Source: Diplolepis rosae (taxonomy: Eukaryota; Arthropoda; Insecta; Hymenoptera; Diplolepididae). From it: a stretch of DNA of 64,000 nucleotides. This document shows positions 32,405-43,430 of this stretch, one piece after another (positions within the stretch are counted from its first letter, which is position 1; every line of letters starts with the position of its first letter). The stretch is from assembly GCA_030998225.1 (NCBI GenBank), contig JAPYXD010000754.1:3906001-3970000 (forward strand), read 5' to 3'. Both the position numbers and the translations under genes were made by a program. Under the pieces are notes generated by a model, which had not been told where the DNA came from, did not search any database, and saw nothing but the letters and a program-made list of their open reading frames with translations.

Positions 32405-33884
32405 TTACTAAAAATATATAGTTGTGACCTTTTAGTCAGCACAACTAATAGGATTTCTCTCAGTGTATTTTTATTAATTTATGAAATCCATAAGGAAGCT
32501 TCAGCTCAAAATTTCTAATTACCCTGGAATCATACATCGTACAAAATCATAACGTGTTATTAATGTGAGTAGCAATATTTCCAATAAAAGAAAGTGCGTC
32601 ATCATTTGTGCGGCAATATAAGTAGTTCGTTAGTTACGTCAAGTTACAATAAATGTATCCCATGTAGTGGGTTGAGTGGGCAATATAAATTTTTAAACTC
32701 GGTAGCAGAACAGCGAAAAAGGCCGGCAAGACATGTTAAGGATAAGTCTTACATACGGATCCCAGTTATGACTATAAAATTCAGGCAAGTCGACTATCAT
32801 GCAACCGACACGCATCGCGTATCTTTATAGTCTGCTATAAAGCCGCATAATTGTAAATTATTGCTGCGTGGCAATGGTCACGATAAAAGTTCGCGAAACA
32901 GCAAAAAAATGCAGTATCCGAGGCAAAATAAGAACAGAAAATAAATTAGATTGTATTATATGACAGGTGATTTAAAAAGGGGTTGTGGTCATCGGAGAAG
33001 GAGAAAAAAAAGAGATTAAAGTGACCCTCGAGCAAGGTTATTTTCCTTTGATGACGCAACTCGCAAATGTGAGTCCAGAGCAATTTTAACAAGAATATAA
33101 ATTTTAATCTGCATGAATTTCAACTGTCGTGCTCGCAATAACGCGAATTACTATAATAAAGTCGAGGCGTTTACGGTGTCTGGGTCGAAGAGACCATCTC
33201 TAATTGCCGATTAAAAGTAAGTTTTCATGTGACTTAGAGAAGAGTTTAGTAATAATGAGCCTAACTAGTATTTCAAGTCTTGAGTTCATGTCTGAAGAAA
33301 CGATTATAATTTAACATTTTATTCAAATTACGCTTATGAGTGGACGCATCGTCTTACGCCCACTGGCAGTGCAAGTTTGTGAAGGTGAGTTGACAATGTA
33401 ACTCTACATCAGTTGAAAGACACTTTTCATTCTACAACAAGTTTCCTGTACTCCCTACCGTACCTGAGAGTAACAAGAAAGTCAATAATGTTTCGGTTAT
33501 ATTTATCTTTCACTTCTCTACAATATGACAAGGGGTCCCACAGTTTGTTTTTTACTTTACGACCGGTCGAAAAGTTTCTTTAAAAGAGAAGTGCACATAA
33601 ACTTCTATAGTGTTGACTGGAACTTTAGATACAAACTGTGAATGATTTATATGTAGTTTGTAACTAGAAAAATTTGAGAACTTTTAGAAACTTTCAGATA
33701 AGTGTTTGTAAATGAATATTTTATAAATTTCAATCACATACTCAGCCAAATATTTGATTATATTTGGTTTATTGAACTAAAAATTTGATTGGTCTAAACA
33801 AATATTTTTCTTGTTTTTAATAAATTTTAAGTATTCATTAGTTTATTTTTATTTAGTTTATTCATTAGTTTATTCATTTTATTA
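32405..33884. other. Unique region, no gene assigned
   Basis: 32,590-33,480 is of intermediate composition with one 78-codon frame lacking features. No repeats of this window match it. Confidence 0.4.
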
Positions 33885-34160
33885 GTTTTGCGCGCGGAAA
33901 GTTGATTTTCCCGCAATAGTGCAGTAAAACTTCTAAGTGTGCAAAAAATTAAAAAACACTTAAAATTTTACCGCACTAGTGCGGGAAAATCAACTTTCCG
34001 TACGCAAAACGACACCAATAAGACTAAGTTTCGGTGTACGGCGGACAAAAAATATCGTTCGTATCACGTGCGGAACGTATTTTAACGCAAGAGCGACTCG
34101 CAACTCGCTCTTGTGTTAAAAATACGCTTTTCCGCACTTGATACGAAATATACTATTGTG
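33885..34160. repeat. Foldback repeat family F, copy 6 (best preserved)
   Basis: Module 2 has both halves (GCGGAAAGTTGATTTTCCCG, then CCGCACTAGTGCGGGAAAAT, then ACGACACCAATAAGAC), and module 1 follows with a nearly perfect palindrome (AACGCAAGAGCGA / TCGCTCTTGTGTT). It ends GATACGAAATATACTA. Confidence 0.75.
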
Positions 34161-34607
34161 AATTTAAAAAAACGATTTTTTTCAACAAAACAAACTTTTT
34201 TTCGAGTGCAATGAAAAACTCTCTAAGTTTTAGAAAATATATCAAGTTTTTCTTGATTAATTAAAAAGATGTTTCATTTGATAAAAGTACCACCAGTGTA
34301 TACAAATATTTTGATTAAATTCTGCAGCGACCGCTCGGGGCGGATTTTTAAATTATTGTTTTAACAAATAATTTTGTGAAGAAGAAAAGTAAATAAAGGG
34401 TATTTAAAAAAAATAATCAATTTTTAAGTTGTAAAAACAAATTATGTAGACCTAGAATCGATAAAAATAAATGCATATGCACTAAAGGAGCATGAAAAAC
34501 AAAAAACCAATTTTTCTCGACTATAATTACACAGAGTCAATGAAACGAGCGAACGCGCTGTTTCTCACGCGCGAACGACGCGTGAATGAGAAAATGTCAC
34601 TCCGAAA
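34161..34607. other. No gene seen
   Basis: AT-rich up to about 34,490. 34,545-34,607 has CpG-rich motifs (ACGCGTGAATGAG) related to the palindrome that follows. Confidence 0.45.
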
Positions 34608-34947
34608 TCGGTTCACTGTCGTATCACACGTGAATCGTGAGGATCTCAACTTTTCGTCGCGTCTAGTCTCCCCGGGACGTGAATCACGGTTAGACCATTC
34701 ACGAGGCTACGCGCTGTTTTTCACGCGTCGTAGAGTTGTGATCCCTCAAACTTTTTTTTTTTTGGTGAGGAGGAAAAATGGCGAAATCTTTTATAGACGT
34801 TGTGCCCGAAAGTTGCATTCACAGCTCTACGACGCGTGAAAAACAGCGCGTAGCCTCGTGAATGGTCTAACCGTGATTCACGTCCCGGGGAGACGTAACG
34901 AAAAGTCGAGATCCGCGCGATTCACGTGTGATACGATAGTGAACCGA
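34608..34947. repeat. CpG-rich palindrome
   Basis: Left arm 34,608-34,741 and right arm 34,819-34,947 are inverted copies at roughly 90% by eye. Marks include CTCCCCGGGACGTGAATCAC, CATTCACGAGGCTACGCGC and TTTTTCACGCGTCGTAGAG. The 77-bp spacer holds a T run and no gene. It stands out against the AT-rich surroundings. The 115-codon plus frame (34,492-34,839) is a by-product of an arm without stop codons. Confidence 0.75.
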
Positions 34948-35419
34948 TTTTATACTATTTTTATATTATTTTATATTATTTTCATACAGAAAAAAAATCT
35001 TTCTTACTTGAAATAACTGCGATATTTTATACAAACTTTATTCAGCACTGAGAAATGCTGTTGATAAACAAAATATATTTTTATCAATAAATTATATTAA
35101 CAAATACTCAATTATAACATTCTCAGGTAGGAAAAAATTTACTGGGTAAAATTTGCATAACATATATGTATGAAAATATCAAACTGAATGTTAGTTTATA
35201 AAATTTGTTTACAACAATATGAATTGGATTTCTGTGCATAGATCTCAGATTTTTTGATTTACGTATAAAATTTGTTTATAAAAATCAAGTTTTTTACAAC
35301 TCAAAAATTAATTTGTTAAAATAACTTTTTTTTCTTCTTTATAAGATTTTATTTATAAAAAATAAAATAGAAAATCCGCCTCGAGAAGGTCTTTACAGAA
35401 TTTAATCAGCTTTAATTAA
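34948..35419. other. No gene seen
   Basis: Very AT-rich, no features. Confidence 0.55.
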
Positions 35420-35978
35420 TTAAGGGGGCATACTCAGTCAGAAATTTTGAAAAATGCATTTTTTCAATAATTTTATATATTACAGTAAAACATCTTGAAA
35501 ATGTTGTTTCAAAACTACAAGACGATTGGAGCAATATCAATTATTCAGTGTCAGTTAAAAAAAAATTTGTTATCAAGGTTTTATTCATATTGAAAACTTT
35601 AAACGCGTTCATCTCAAAACTATATTTCCGACTTAAAAGTTTTCTCAAAATTCAAAATTTATTATTTTTTTAAATCTTTCGTTTAAGTACAAGAGAAAGT
35701 CATCTATTAACGAAATATTTTTGGTTTTTTGATTTCAGATGATCTTGCCTCGAATTATCATTTCCACGAGATAGACACTTTTTTTTAAGAGCCTTTGTAG
35801 AATATTCATGGCTATTATAATAATTCTTAGTTTTTTATGAAAAAATTTCTACATGTTTTTTTAAATATTACCTAATGAAATGGAAAATTGTTTAAATCAG
35901 CAAAATTATTAATTTTTTTCTAAAAAATTCGAGAAAAATCTTATTCTTTTTCCCTCCTGACTGATTATGCCCCCTTAA
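35420..35978. mobile_element. TTAA-flanked element, family J
   Basis: The left end TTAAGGGGGCATACTCAGTC is opposed by the right end GACTGATTATGCCCCCTTAA, with TTAA on both sides. 559 bp, non-coding. Confidence 0.75.
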
Positions 35979-36783
35979 TTTGTTTCTGAATAGAAAAAAG
36001 ATAAATGAATTAATATTTCTGCTGAAGAAAAAAATAGAAAATGATTAATGCATCTTCAAAAAAGAACTATAGATTATGGTGTAAAGATTTCAGAGTCATA
36101 TGAAAATATACTTTCTCCTCGTTTTCGAGAGCAAGTGCAGCGTTTATGAGCACATTTATGAAGACATAAATTTTACTCCATAGCTTCCAACATTAACATT
36201 ATTTCCAGACCTCGTAGTTCGTTCTGAGAATCATGTTCGTAATGAAAGAACCATTCCGGACTCTTCTCAGGATTTCTGATATGAGAATATCTCCACAAAT
36301 ACCACAATCATTATTGTCCGAGTAAGATTAGGATCGCATATCGAAAGAATGTTGAGAATTTGACAGATATTTGTTGGAGGAATGCCGTTAAAAAAGTACA
36401 TGAAAAGAGAGTAAATTTCAACCGATCAGATTAAACCTGTTAAATCATCACTCGCTGTTAAAATTCTAAAGAGGTGTCATAAAGAATAAGAAAAAGAGAA
36501 AATGGACACCAATAATCTTATCTTGCAGAAATTTCGATGTTAACACTAATGGAAATATTAAAGTTTACGATCATCTATTTATCAATTTATTCCCATAATA
36601 AAACGTTTTTAATTTACAGAACAACGTTCTGAAAATTTGGGAAACATAATACAAAAGAGCGAAGAACACAAATTTTGCAAACAATTTTTTAGAGAAAATA
36701 AAACTAGAAGTTATCGAGAATTAAAGTTGATTGTAAAATTGTCTTTCCTAAATTTTTAGATAGATATATTAAAAATAGAATTT
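35979..36783. other. No gene seen
   Basis: 36,100-36,350 is slightly GC-richer and unique. No coding features. Confidence 0.45.
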
Positions 36784-36884
36784 GAGCATAATTAGTTGGC
36801 TCTATTCAAAAAAGTTATTGGCTTAGTTAAAATAAAATTTACTTGGATCAAGTTAATCTTGAATAGAGCTAACTAATCATGCTC
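36784..36884. repeat. 100-bp foldback
   Basis: GAGCATAATTAGTTGGCTCT is opposed by AGAGCTAACTAATCATGCTC, with CTATTCAA/TTGAATAG continuing inward. A miniature palindrome with a ~45-base centre. Confidence 0.7.
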
Positions 36885-37414
36885 TTGAGCTAGTGAACTT
36901 TATTTTATAATTTAAGCAAATAATCATTTGTCTCAATTAGTAACATACAAAATAAAGCTAATTTGCAGTCATTTTAGTAAATATGAGACGTAAATCAAAT
37001 ATTTTACTTTTTTGACTAATTCGTTTCTTATGTATTTTATTGAAATAGTTATTAATTTTTTTCCCTGTAACTACAAAATTCAGAACAAATTTTTTTATGC
37101 AAAAGTAACCCCCAAATTTCATTTTTTGATCACTTTAAAAAAATGCGCAAATTCCCAATTCTCGATGAAACTGAGAAAATCAAGAAAAACTATCGCCTAT
37201 CGAAACTGAATGGAAAAATAAAAATTTGATCAGTATTTGCTCGATTTCGGGGTAAAAATGGTCCGTTTTGTTTGATTTAGTGAAAAAAAACCGGTATTTT
37301 TAATATTAACAAGTAGAAAATTGAGTTCAGGTTTTTGATTCTGATTTTGATTCTAATAAAATATTTTCATAAAATATTTAATAATATTCCTGAATATTTC
37401 CTTCTTTTCATCAT
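36885..37414. other. No gene seen
   Basis: AT-rich. A 65-codon frame (37,012-37,209) has no features. 37,384-37,400 (AATATTCCTGAATATTTCC) is the complement of 37,864-37,880 and brackets the next element. Confidence 0.45.
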
Positions 37415-37849
37415 TTAAGGTAGTTGTCGTAACAAAAATCAAATCTCTGAAAAAAGATATTTTTTCAAAGAAATTGAGATATATTTGAAGCTTTAATTTT
37501 TAGTATTAGCGTCAATCTTCTAGCAACTAAGAAAAATATAATATACATTTTTTATGCTCTATTTTTTAAACAAACAAACATAAAATTTTAAACAGTGTTC
37601 GGATTTCGTGGTCCAAAGTTATTGAAATAAAAAATAAATGAAAAATATTCTCTACGACTCTACTGGTTCCAATTTTTAATAACTATATCTGTTGATTATT
37701 CATGAAAATCCAATCATTGTTTAAAGTTGGTATTTTTAGTAAGTTTCAAATATTTTTCATGGAAAAGAATTTTTTTTTTTTCATAAAACACGACTGAAAA
37801 ACTTTTTTTTACTAAAGACCTGTTTTTTAGCCCCCAACAACTGCCTTAA
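37415..37849. mobile_element. TTAA-flanked element, family E, copy 1
   Basis: The left end TTAAGGTAGTTGTCGTAAC is opposed by the right end CCAACAACTGCCTTAA, with TTAA both sides. 435 bp. It appears to have landed inside an older short palindrome (AATATTCCTGAATATT...AATATTCAGGAATAT). Confidence 0.65.
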
Positions 37850-38040
37850 AGGGTTAAGAGAATAAAATATTCAGGAATATCAGAACCAAAATAGTAGCAC
37901 TAAAAAATACATCCCACATCCCTTCATATTATTCAATTCAGAAAATAAACTTTTCCATTTGAAACAGTTTAATATTTGAAGTTGAAATGAGGATGATCTT
38001 TTGATAAAAGAAAAATTGGACATTTTGTATATCTTATTAA
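37850..38040. repeat. Segment duplicated at 40.44-40.72 kb
   Basis: GGGTTAAGAGAATAAAATATTCAGGAATAT, then CAGAACCAAAATAGTAGCAC, then GAAGTTGAAATGAGGATGATC appear in the same order at 40,437-40,720. The second copy has a ~130-bp insertion that resembles the spacer between the T2 copies. Confidence 0.6.
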
Positions 38041-38240
38041 AATAAAAAATAAATAAAAAATATTCTCTATGACTTTACTGTTTCCAATTTTAAAAGAAAC
38101 GCTCTCACTGGCCTAAATCGTCAAAATAATTTTTTAAAAAGAAACATTTTTTTAAAAAATATATATATTTTCAAGATTTTCCACTTATTTCCAAAGTTTG
38201 GAATCAGTGGAGTTGTAGATAATATTTAAAGAATTTGAAA

Positions 38241-38368
38241 ATCTTTCTGTGGAAAAAATGACGCTTTCGACTGCGCTGGGATTCGAGCCCAGGTCTTTCG
38301 ATTGCCGGTCGACTGCTCTAACCACTGAGCTACACAGGCGTCCGACATCTCCTTCTCCACAGGAAGAT
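38241..38368 (-). ncRNA. tRNA-like cloverleaf inside a long hairpin (T2, first copy)
   Basis: Outer stem ATCTTTCTGTGGA (38,241-38,253) with TCCACAGGAAGAT (38,356-38,368), one G-U. Second stem GACGC/GCGTC (38,260-38,264 and 38,338-38,342). On the minus strand the cloverleaf has acceptor CTGTG/CGCAG, A-box-like TAGCTCAGTGG, anticodon loop CCGGCAA, and T-arm CTGGG-CTCGAAT-CCCAG with B-box-like GGCTCGAATCC. The GGC anticodon with C33 and a 5-bp acceptor set it apart from ordinary tRNAs. The anticodon stem has one mismatch. Confidence 0.6.
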
Positions 38369-38579
38369 CTCCTTATATCGCCTAGTGGCTCAGCCTTGCG
38401 GCTGTAAATGATTTCAAATTAATTAGTTGAGTTTGAAATTTTTGTCACTGCCTACATTATCGGAGGATCACTAGTCGCGTATCAGATAGGATACGTTGTC
38501 GACAGGTGTCCTCGTAGACAATTTCAAACTCTTATATCGCAAATAATGCAAATAAATTCAATATTTACAGAATTTGAAA

Positions 38580-38708
38580 ATCTTTCTGTGGAAAAAATGA
38601 CGCTTTCGACTGCGCTGGGATTCGAGCCCAGGTCTTTCGATTGCCGGTCGACTGCTCTAACCACTGAGCTACACAGGCGTCCGACATCTCCTTCTCCACA
38701 GGAAGATC
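38580..38708 (-). ncRNA. tRNA-like cloverleaf inside a long hairpin (T2, second copy)
   Basis: Same sequence as the copy 339 bp upstream, with the same stems and Pol III box-like motifs. Confidence 0.6.
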
Positions 38709-38874
38709 TCCTTATATCGCCTAGTGGCTCAGAATATTGTCCCTGAAAAATAAGCAACGATTTATGAAAATTTAAACATTTTTAAAAAATTGGTAAGAAG
38801 CGATAGTAAGGAAAAATTCCAGTAGCAAAAACATTATTAAAAGTATAATATTATTTTTAGTGAGTTTTAAATTT

Positions 38875-39598
38875 AAATATATTTGATACTGAAGCTCAAA
38901 CCAATTTTATAATAATATTACAGATGATGTGAATTACACATTTTCTCAAAGTCACTCTATTTCTTTTTGAATTCAAGTGAAACAGGAGATTCAATTTACT
39001 TAAGGCTCTATCAGCCTTAAGGAACACATTTTCATCATGACGCTCGCGCTTCGCGCTCGATTTTCTGTATACATTTCAGTATAACTTTTTAATAAATTAC
39101 ATGATTAAAAGAATTTACTTTCTTCCACATATCTAAAAAGGAAAAACAATCGTAGACTTTATTTAAGGAAACGATTTTGCAGAACAACGCTTATTTCGTA
39201 TCTCACATATTTTGGTGAAAAAAATCGAACTTTTTTAATATTAAAAATCAAAACATAAAATATACATCCTGTCCCGAAATGTCTTGATGAGAATTTGTAA
39301 ACCTCATTTAGGCAAACAATTTTCCATATAAACGTTTTTTTTGTATCTCACATATTTTGTCTAAAAAATGGAATTTTTGAATTTTAATCGTATTTTTTGG
39401 AATTGAAACGAAAAATATATGTTTTATCAGAAACTGTATGAGATAAAATTTTCAGATCTTTTTGAAACGAACAACTTAGTATTCTTACGTTTTTTTCGTA
39501 TTTCGACTATTATTGTTAAAAAATTGAATTATGCATTTTCAATCGTTTTTTTTTTATTAAAAAGAAAAATATGCATCTTATGAAAAAATGTTACAATT
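38875..39598 (-). mobile_element. Family B element, partial copy
   Basis: It lacks the terminal hairpin part, starts near the TACTGAAGCTCAAACC segment and carries AAGGAACACATTTTCATCATG, CGCTCGCGCTTCGCGCTCG and the internal repeats. It is cut at GTTACAATTT, where family E sequence begins. Confidence 0.65.
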
Positions 39599-39771
39599 TT
39601 AATAACTATATCTGTCGATTATTCATGAAAATCCAATCACTTTTAAAGTTGGTATTTTGATTAAGTTTTAAATATTTTTCATGGAAAATAATTCCTTTTC
39701 TTCCATAAAACACGACTGAAAAACTTTTTTTTACTAAAAACCTTTTTTCCTGCCCCCAATAACTGCCTTAA
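39599..39771. mobile_element. Family E, copy 2, right part only
   Basis: AATAACTATATCTGTCGATT to CCCCAATAACTGCCTTAA matches the right half of copy 1. Its terminal TTAA (39,768-39,771) is shared with family D. Confidence 0.65.
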
Positions 39772-40436
39772 GGTAGTTTTCATCCACGAATATTAGACCT
39801 CAGGCAAAAATAGATATTTTTGCTTTCAAGAATAGCAATATTATTATTGAAGGGCTATTTTGAAAGAGAAAAGATTATTATACATGAAAAAAATTTGAAA
39901 CGCAGAAAAATAATTTTATTAATAAATTTTATTTTTGCCCTAACTTTTTTTCTTATCACTTCTTACCAAATTTAAAAAAATTATGCGATTCTAATAAATC
40001 ATGAATCATTTCTTCAGAGAAAATATTTCCCACAACTTCACAGTTTCTGATTTTTTTAAATAAATTCCTTAATGGCTGAAACCATTAAAAAACATTTTCC
40101 AAAACGAAGTTTTTATAAACAAATTGCTGAATTTGATAATAATTTATTCATTTTCGAAAATTATAAATGGTTGTAGGGAATCTTTTTCTTGAAAAAGTGA
40201 TTTGTAATTTATTAAAATCGCATAATTTTTTAAAATTTGGTAAGAAGCGATAAGAAAAAAAGTTGGGGCAAAAATGAAATTTATTAATAAAATTATTTTT
40301 TTACGTTTGAAATTTTTTTCATGGAAATTAATCTTTTCTCTTCCAAAATAGCCCTTCAATAATAATATTACTATTCTTGAGAGCGAAATTATCTATTTTC
40401 GCCTGAGGTCTAATTTTCCTGGATCAACTACCTTAA
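39768..40436. mobile_element. Family D foldback, copy 4
   Basis: TTAAGGTAGTTTTCATCC at the left, GGATCAACTACCTTAA at the right, with ~300-bp arms (AGACCTCAGGCAAAAATAG and CGCCTGAGGTCTAATTTTC). The 71-codon minus frame lies inside an arm. Confidence 0.75.
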
Positions 40437-40720
40437 AGGGTTAAGAGAATAAAATATTCAGGAATATTGTTAAATTATTTAGTTGAGTTCGAAATTTTTG
40501 CCAATGCCTACTTTATCAAAGGATCATTAGTCGCTTATCAGATAAGAGATTTCAACTTCTTTAAAATATTGTTAAACATTTTATAAAACTATTTCATCAG
40601 AACCAAAATAGTAGCACTAAAAAATACTAAATACTAAATACTAAATAAATATTTGAAGTTGAAATGAGGATGATCTTTTGAAAAAAGAAAAATTTGACAT
40701 TTTGCATATGTTGTCGGAAT
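40437..40720. repeat. Second copy of the 37.85-38.04-kb segment
   Basis: Same order of motifs as the first copy, with an insertion at about 40,470-40,605 similar to the T2 spacer (AGTTGAGTTCGAAATTTTTG, GGATCATTAGTCGCTTATCAG) and a short ACTAAAT tandem run at 40,622-40,645. Confidence 0.6.
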
Positions 40721-40866
40721 GAAACGTTCATATTTTCGTGAGCTTCTGCTGACTCATGAACCTGATGTGTACACACTTGGTCTAAATAATGGACTGAAAT
40801 GAGACTCATTCGAAACCTCAGTGAAGAGTTAAGAGAGTACACACGGCCGGTTTTCATTCTACCACT

Positions 40867-41091
40867 ATGACTGATACGAATACCACTAGAAACGTTCCTG
40901 CTAATATTGCAAACAGCACTAGTGCTAGCACTTTCGGTAAAGTTCTGGCAACACTTTTGAATCTCCTCCAGCCAACTTGCATCGAGCAAAGCAGTATAAG
41001 TACTTGCTTACTATATTCGCAGATCTTCGGGTGCAGCTGCTGCACACCATCAAGCTTCGAACTATTGAGAGAAAAGTTAGCTTGGCTCTAG
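40867..41091 (+). CDS. Candidate small open frame (74 codons), unknown
   Basis: ATG at 40,867 to TAG at 41,089-41,091. It begins MTDTNTTRNVPANIANSTSA and has a CSCC pair near the C-terminus. It lies in a unique, GC-richer stretch (about 40,720-41,350). The minus strand is also open across the same bases (120- and 63-codon frames, the latter ending in a hydrophobic run), so the strand cannot be decided. No domain recognised. Possibly host non-coding sequence. Confidence 0.2.
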   Translation: MTDTNTTRNVPANIANSTSASTFGKVLATLLNLLQPTCIEQSSISTCLLYSQIFGCSCCTPSSFELLREKLAWL

Positions 41092-41494
41092 CTATTTTTC
41101 CATCCCATTAACGACTGACTCAAACGACCTCTATCAATGCTTTTATGGCGGTTGGCTTTTATTCTTAGCGCACTTTTCACGTTGCGAGCAGTTCAACTTG
41201 TAGTGTTGTCTTATTGTATCTTCTTTTTTCCTCTCACTCTTAGTGTTTTTCATTCTTTCGTCTTGAAACATTATTCTTGTATCCACTGACACAGGCAGAA
41301 ATTCTCTGTTGCTGGATGCAAGGTAAATCTGACAGCGAAATTATGATCGATGTTTTAAGCAACACCTCTCACACTATAGTGCTTTACAAATTACACCTTC
41401 ATAATGGTAGAGCGTGCATTAATTAATGTTAGTGAATCACCTCTTTAGTTTGATTTTTTACATTCTTATCAGATATGAAAAAATATTATACTTT
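41092..41494. other. No gene seen
   Basis: Unique sequence of mixed composition. GCAAGGTAAATC near 41,320 resembles a splice donor but has no supporting frame. Confidence 0.4.
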
Positions 41495-42161
41495 TTAAGG
41501 TAGTTGATCCAGGAAAATTAGACCTCAGGCAAAAATAGATAATTTTACTTTCAAGGATAGCAATATTATTATTGGAGTGCTTTTATGAAAGAGAAAAGAT
41601 TATTTTCCTTGAAAAAAATTTGAAGCACAAAAGAATAATTTTATTATTAATTTTATTTTTGCCCCAATTTTTTTTCTTGTTGCTTCTTACCAAATTGTAA
41701 AAATTATGTGATTTTAATAAATTACGGATCACTGTTTTATGGAAAAGATTATCTACAACTTAACAGTTTCCAATTTTTGAAAATGAATCAATTATTATCA
41801 AATTCAGCAATTTTTTATAAAAATTTCTTCTTGGAAAATTTGTTTTAATGGTTTCAGCCATTAAAGAATTTATTTTCAAAAATTGGAAACCGTGAAGTCG
41901 TGGAGAATCTTTTCTCTGAAAAAATGATTCATGATTTATTAGAATCGGATAATTTCTTAAAATTTGGTAAGAAGCAACAAGAAAAAAAATTGGGGCAAAA
42001 ATAAAATTAATAATAAAATTATTCTTTTGTGCTTCAAATTTTTTTCAAGGAAAATAATCTTTTCTCTTTCAAAATAGCCCTTCAATAATAATATTGCTAT
42101 TCTTTAAAGCAAAATTATTTATTTTTCCCGAGATCCAATTTTCGTAGATCAACTACCTTAA
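41495..42161. mobile_element. Family D foldback, copy 5 (best preserved)
   Basis: TTAAGGTAGTTGATCCAGG and GTAGATCAACTACCTTAA are the ends. The palindrome axis is near 41,828, and the arms of ~300 bp include GAAGCACAAAAGAATAATT and its complement. The right TTAA (42,158-42,161) is shared with family C. Confidence 0.8.
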
Positions 42162-42529
42162 GGCCATGGAACAACTAGATCACGTGACCAAATTCCTGTA
42201 AAAGTTCGTGTAAGATTACTTTTTTATTGTACAAAACATCTTCCGGAAAATTTGGAAAATACTACAGAACACGATAGAAAATGTCTGTCAACTTCGTTTG
42301 AGTGAAAATTTTGCAAAAAGTTTCACAGTTAACTGTAATTGTCGATAATTTTTCGAATTTTTTCCAAATTTTTCCTAAAAAGAAATTTTATTTTGTTTGT
42401 TTTTGCTATTATAGTCTTTTGTTACGTTTCCTAAATTTTCAAAAAGATACTTTATAAATTAAAATAGTTCTTACATGAACGAATAAATGTATAATTTAGT
42501 CACGTGGTCCGATTGATCCTTGGCCTTAA
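42158..42529. mobile_element. Family C foldback, copy 3 (intact)
   Basis: Ends TTAAGGCCATGGAACAAC and GATTGATCCTTGGCCTTAA. Inner pairs are ATCACGTGACC / AGTCACGTGGTCC and TTCGTGTAAGATTAC / GTTCTTACATGAACG. 372 bp and uninterrupted, so it serves as the reference for the broken copies. Confidence 0.8.
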
Positions 42530-42532
42530 AGT

Positions 42533-43100
42533 CAATTTTATAATATTGTAAATGTGATTTTAATTTTCTCAAAGTTACTTCGACTTTGAGGAATACGACA
42601 CCCGCAATTCGCGCTCGATGTTCACAATCGAAAACAAGAAACTAAGATTCGTGATTTAAAAGAAAAAATCAGTATAAGCCTATATTGATTTCCATGTAAC
42701 ATACATATTTTTGTATTTTTGTAATCTCATGTTATCGCATTTTCTCGCATTATATTTTTTCGCGTTTTATCTTTTGTTCCTGTTCATTTATCTTACTGTA
42801 TATATAATTTTGAAAAATGTGTGAATGCCAATATGTAGGACTTACTTAAGCAAACAATTTTTCATTATAACATTTATCTTTTCGTTTTGATTAAAAAAAA
42901 CGACTTTTTAAAAATAAAATAGTCGAGATATGGAAGAATGATTAGAATACAAAATTGTTTTCTTAAATGAGTTCTACAAATTTTCATCCACATATTTTTT
43001 GATGAGATGCATAATTTTTGTTTACATCATTAAAATATTATTTTTTAACCAGAATAAGTTCCAGAAAATTGCATTCGCGCAGTTTTTTGAATTCAATGTA
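42533..43100. repeat. Family B fragment, forward
   Basis: TTTATAATATTGTAAATGTG, TTTTCTCAAAGTTACTTC and CAATTCGCGCTCG match the early part of B. Later sequence (TTAAGCAAACAATTTTTC) matches its internal repeats, diverged. Confidence 0.4.
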
Positions 43101-43430
43101 CCCAAAAACCACCCCCTTAGGGTAGGGGGTTGAACACAATATTTTTTATCCTCTTTGCGCCCGTATAAACAGCTTTGTCGTTGGGGTTTAATATATATAT
43201 ATATGTTGTGAGTTGTTCATTGAGTATCTAGACAATTTTCCAATCCCTCATTAAAAACTACCAGTTTTGGGGGATGAATATTCAGAAAATCTGTATCTTC
43301 GTTATTTTAAACATTATGAAAAACACTTTTGTATGAGTATTTTTCTTGCCGTCTACTGTGTCATCACAGAACTGTTCAAACTTTTTAATCCCCAAAAACT
43401 ACCCCCGAAAGGCAAGGGTTAAATGCAAAA
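43101..43430. other. No gene seen; short TA microsatellite
   Basis: A TATATA run lies at 43,189-43,205. Two similar pieces (AAAACCACCCCCTTAGGGTAG and AAAACTACCCCCGAAAGGCAAG) occur at 43,104 and 43,395, so a diverged repeat is likely. Confidence 0.4.

Larger units (their letters stand above)
38228..38734. mobile_element. Tandem pair of tRNA-like hairpin elements, family T2
   Basis: A ~165-bp unit (38,231-38,393 and 38,570-38,732) occurs twice in direct orientation, 339 bp apart, with no difference that I can see. The spacer holds AGTTGAGTTTGAAATTTTTG and GGATCACTAGTCGCGTATCAG, and a diverged copy of the spacer lies at 40,483-40,556. Identity points to a recent duplication. Confidence 0.6.

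Noticed and set aside
34492..34839. 115-codon plus-strand frame
   Set aside because: It is one arm and the spacer of a CpG-rich palindrome; stop codons are rare there because of composition.
40627..40989. 120-codon minus frame
   Set aside because: Overlaps an equally plausible plus frame and runs into AT-rich repeat sequence; no domain.
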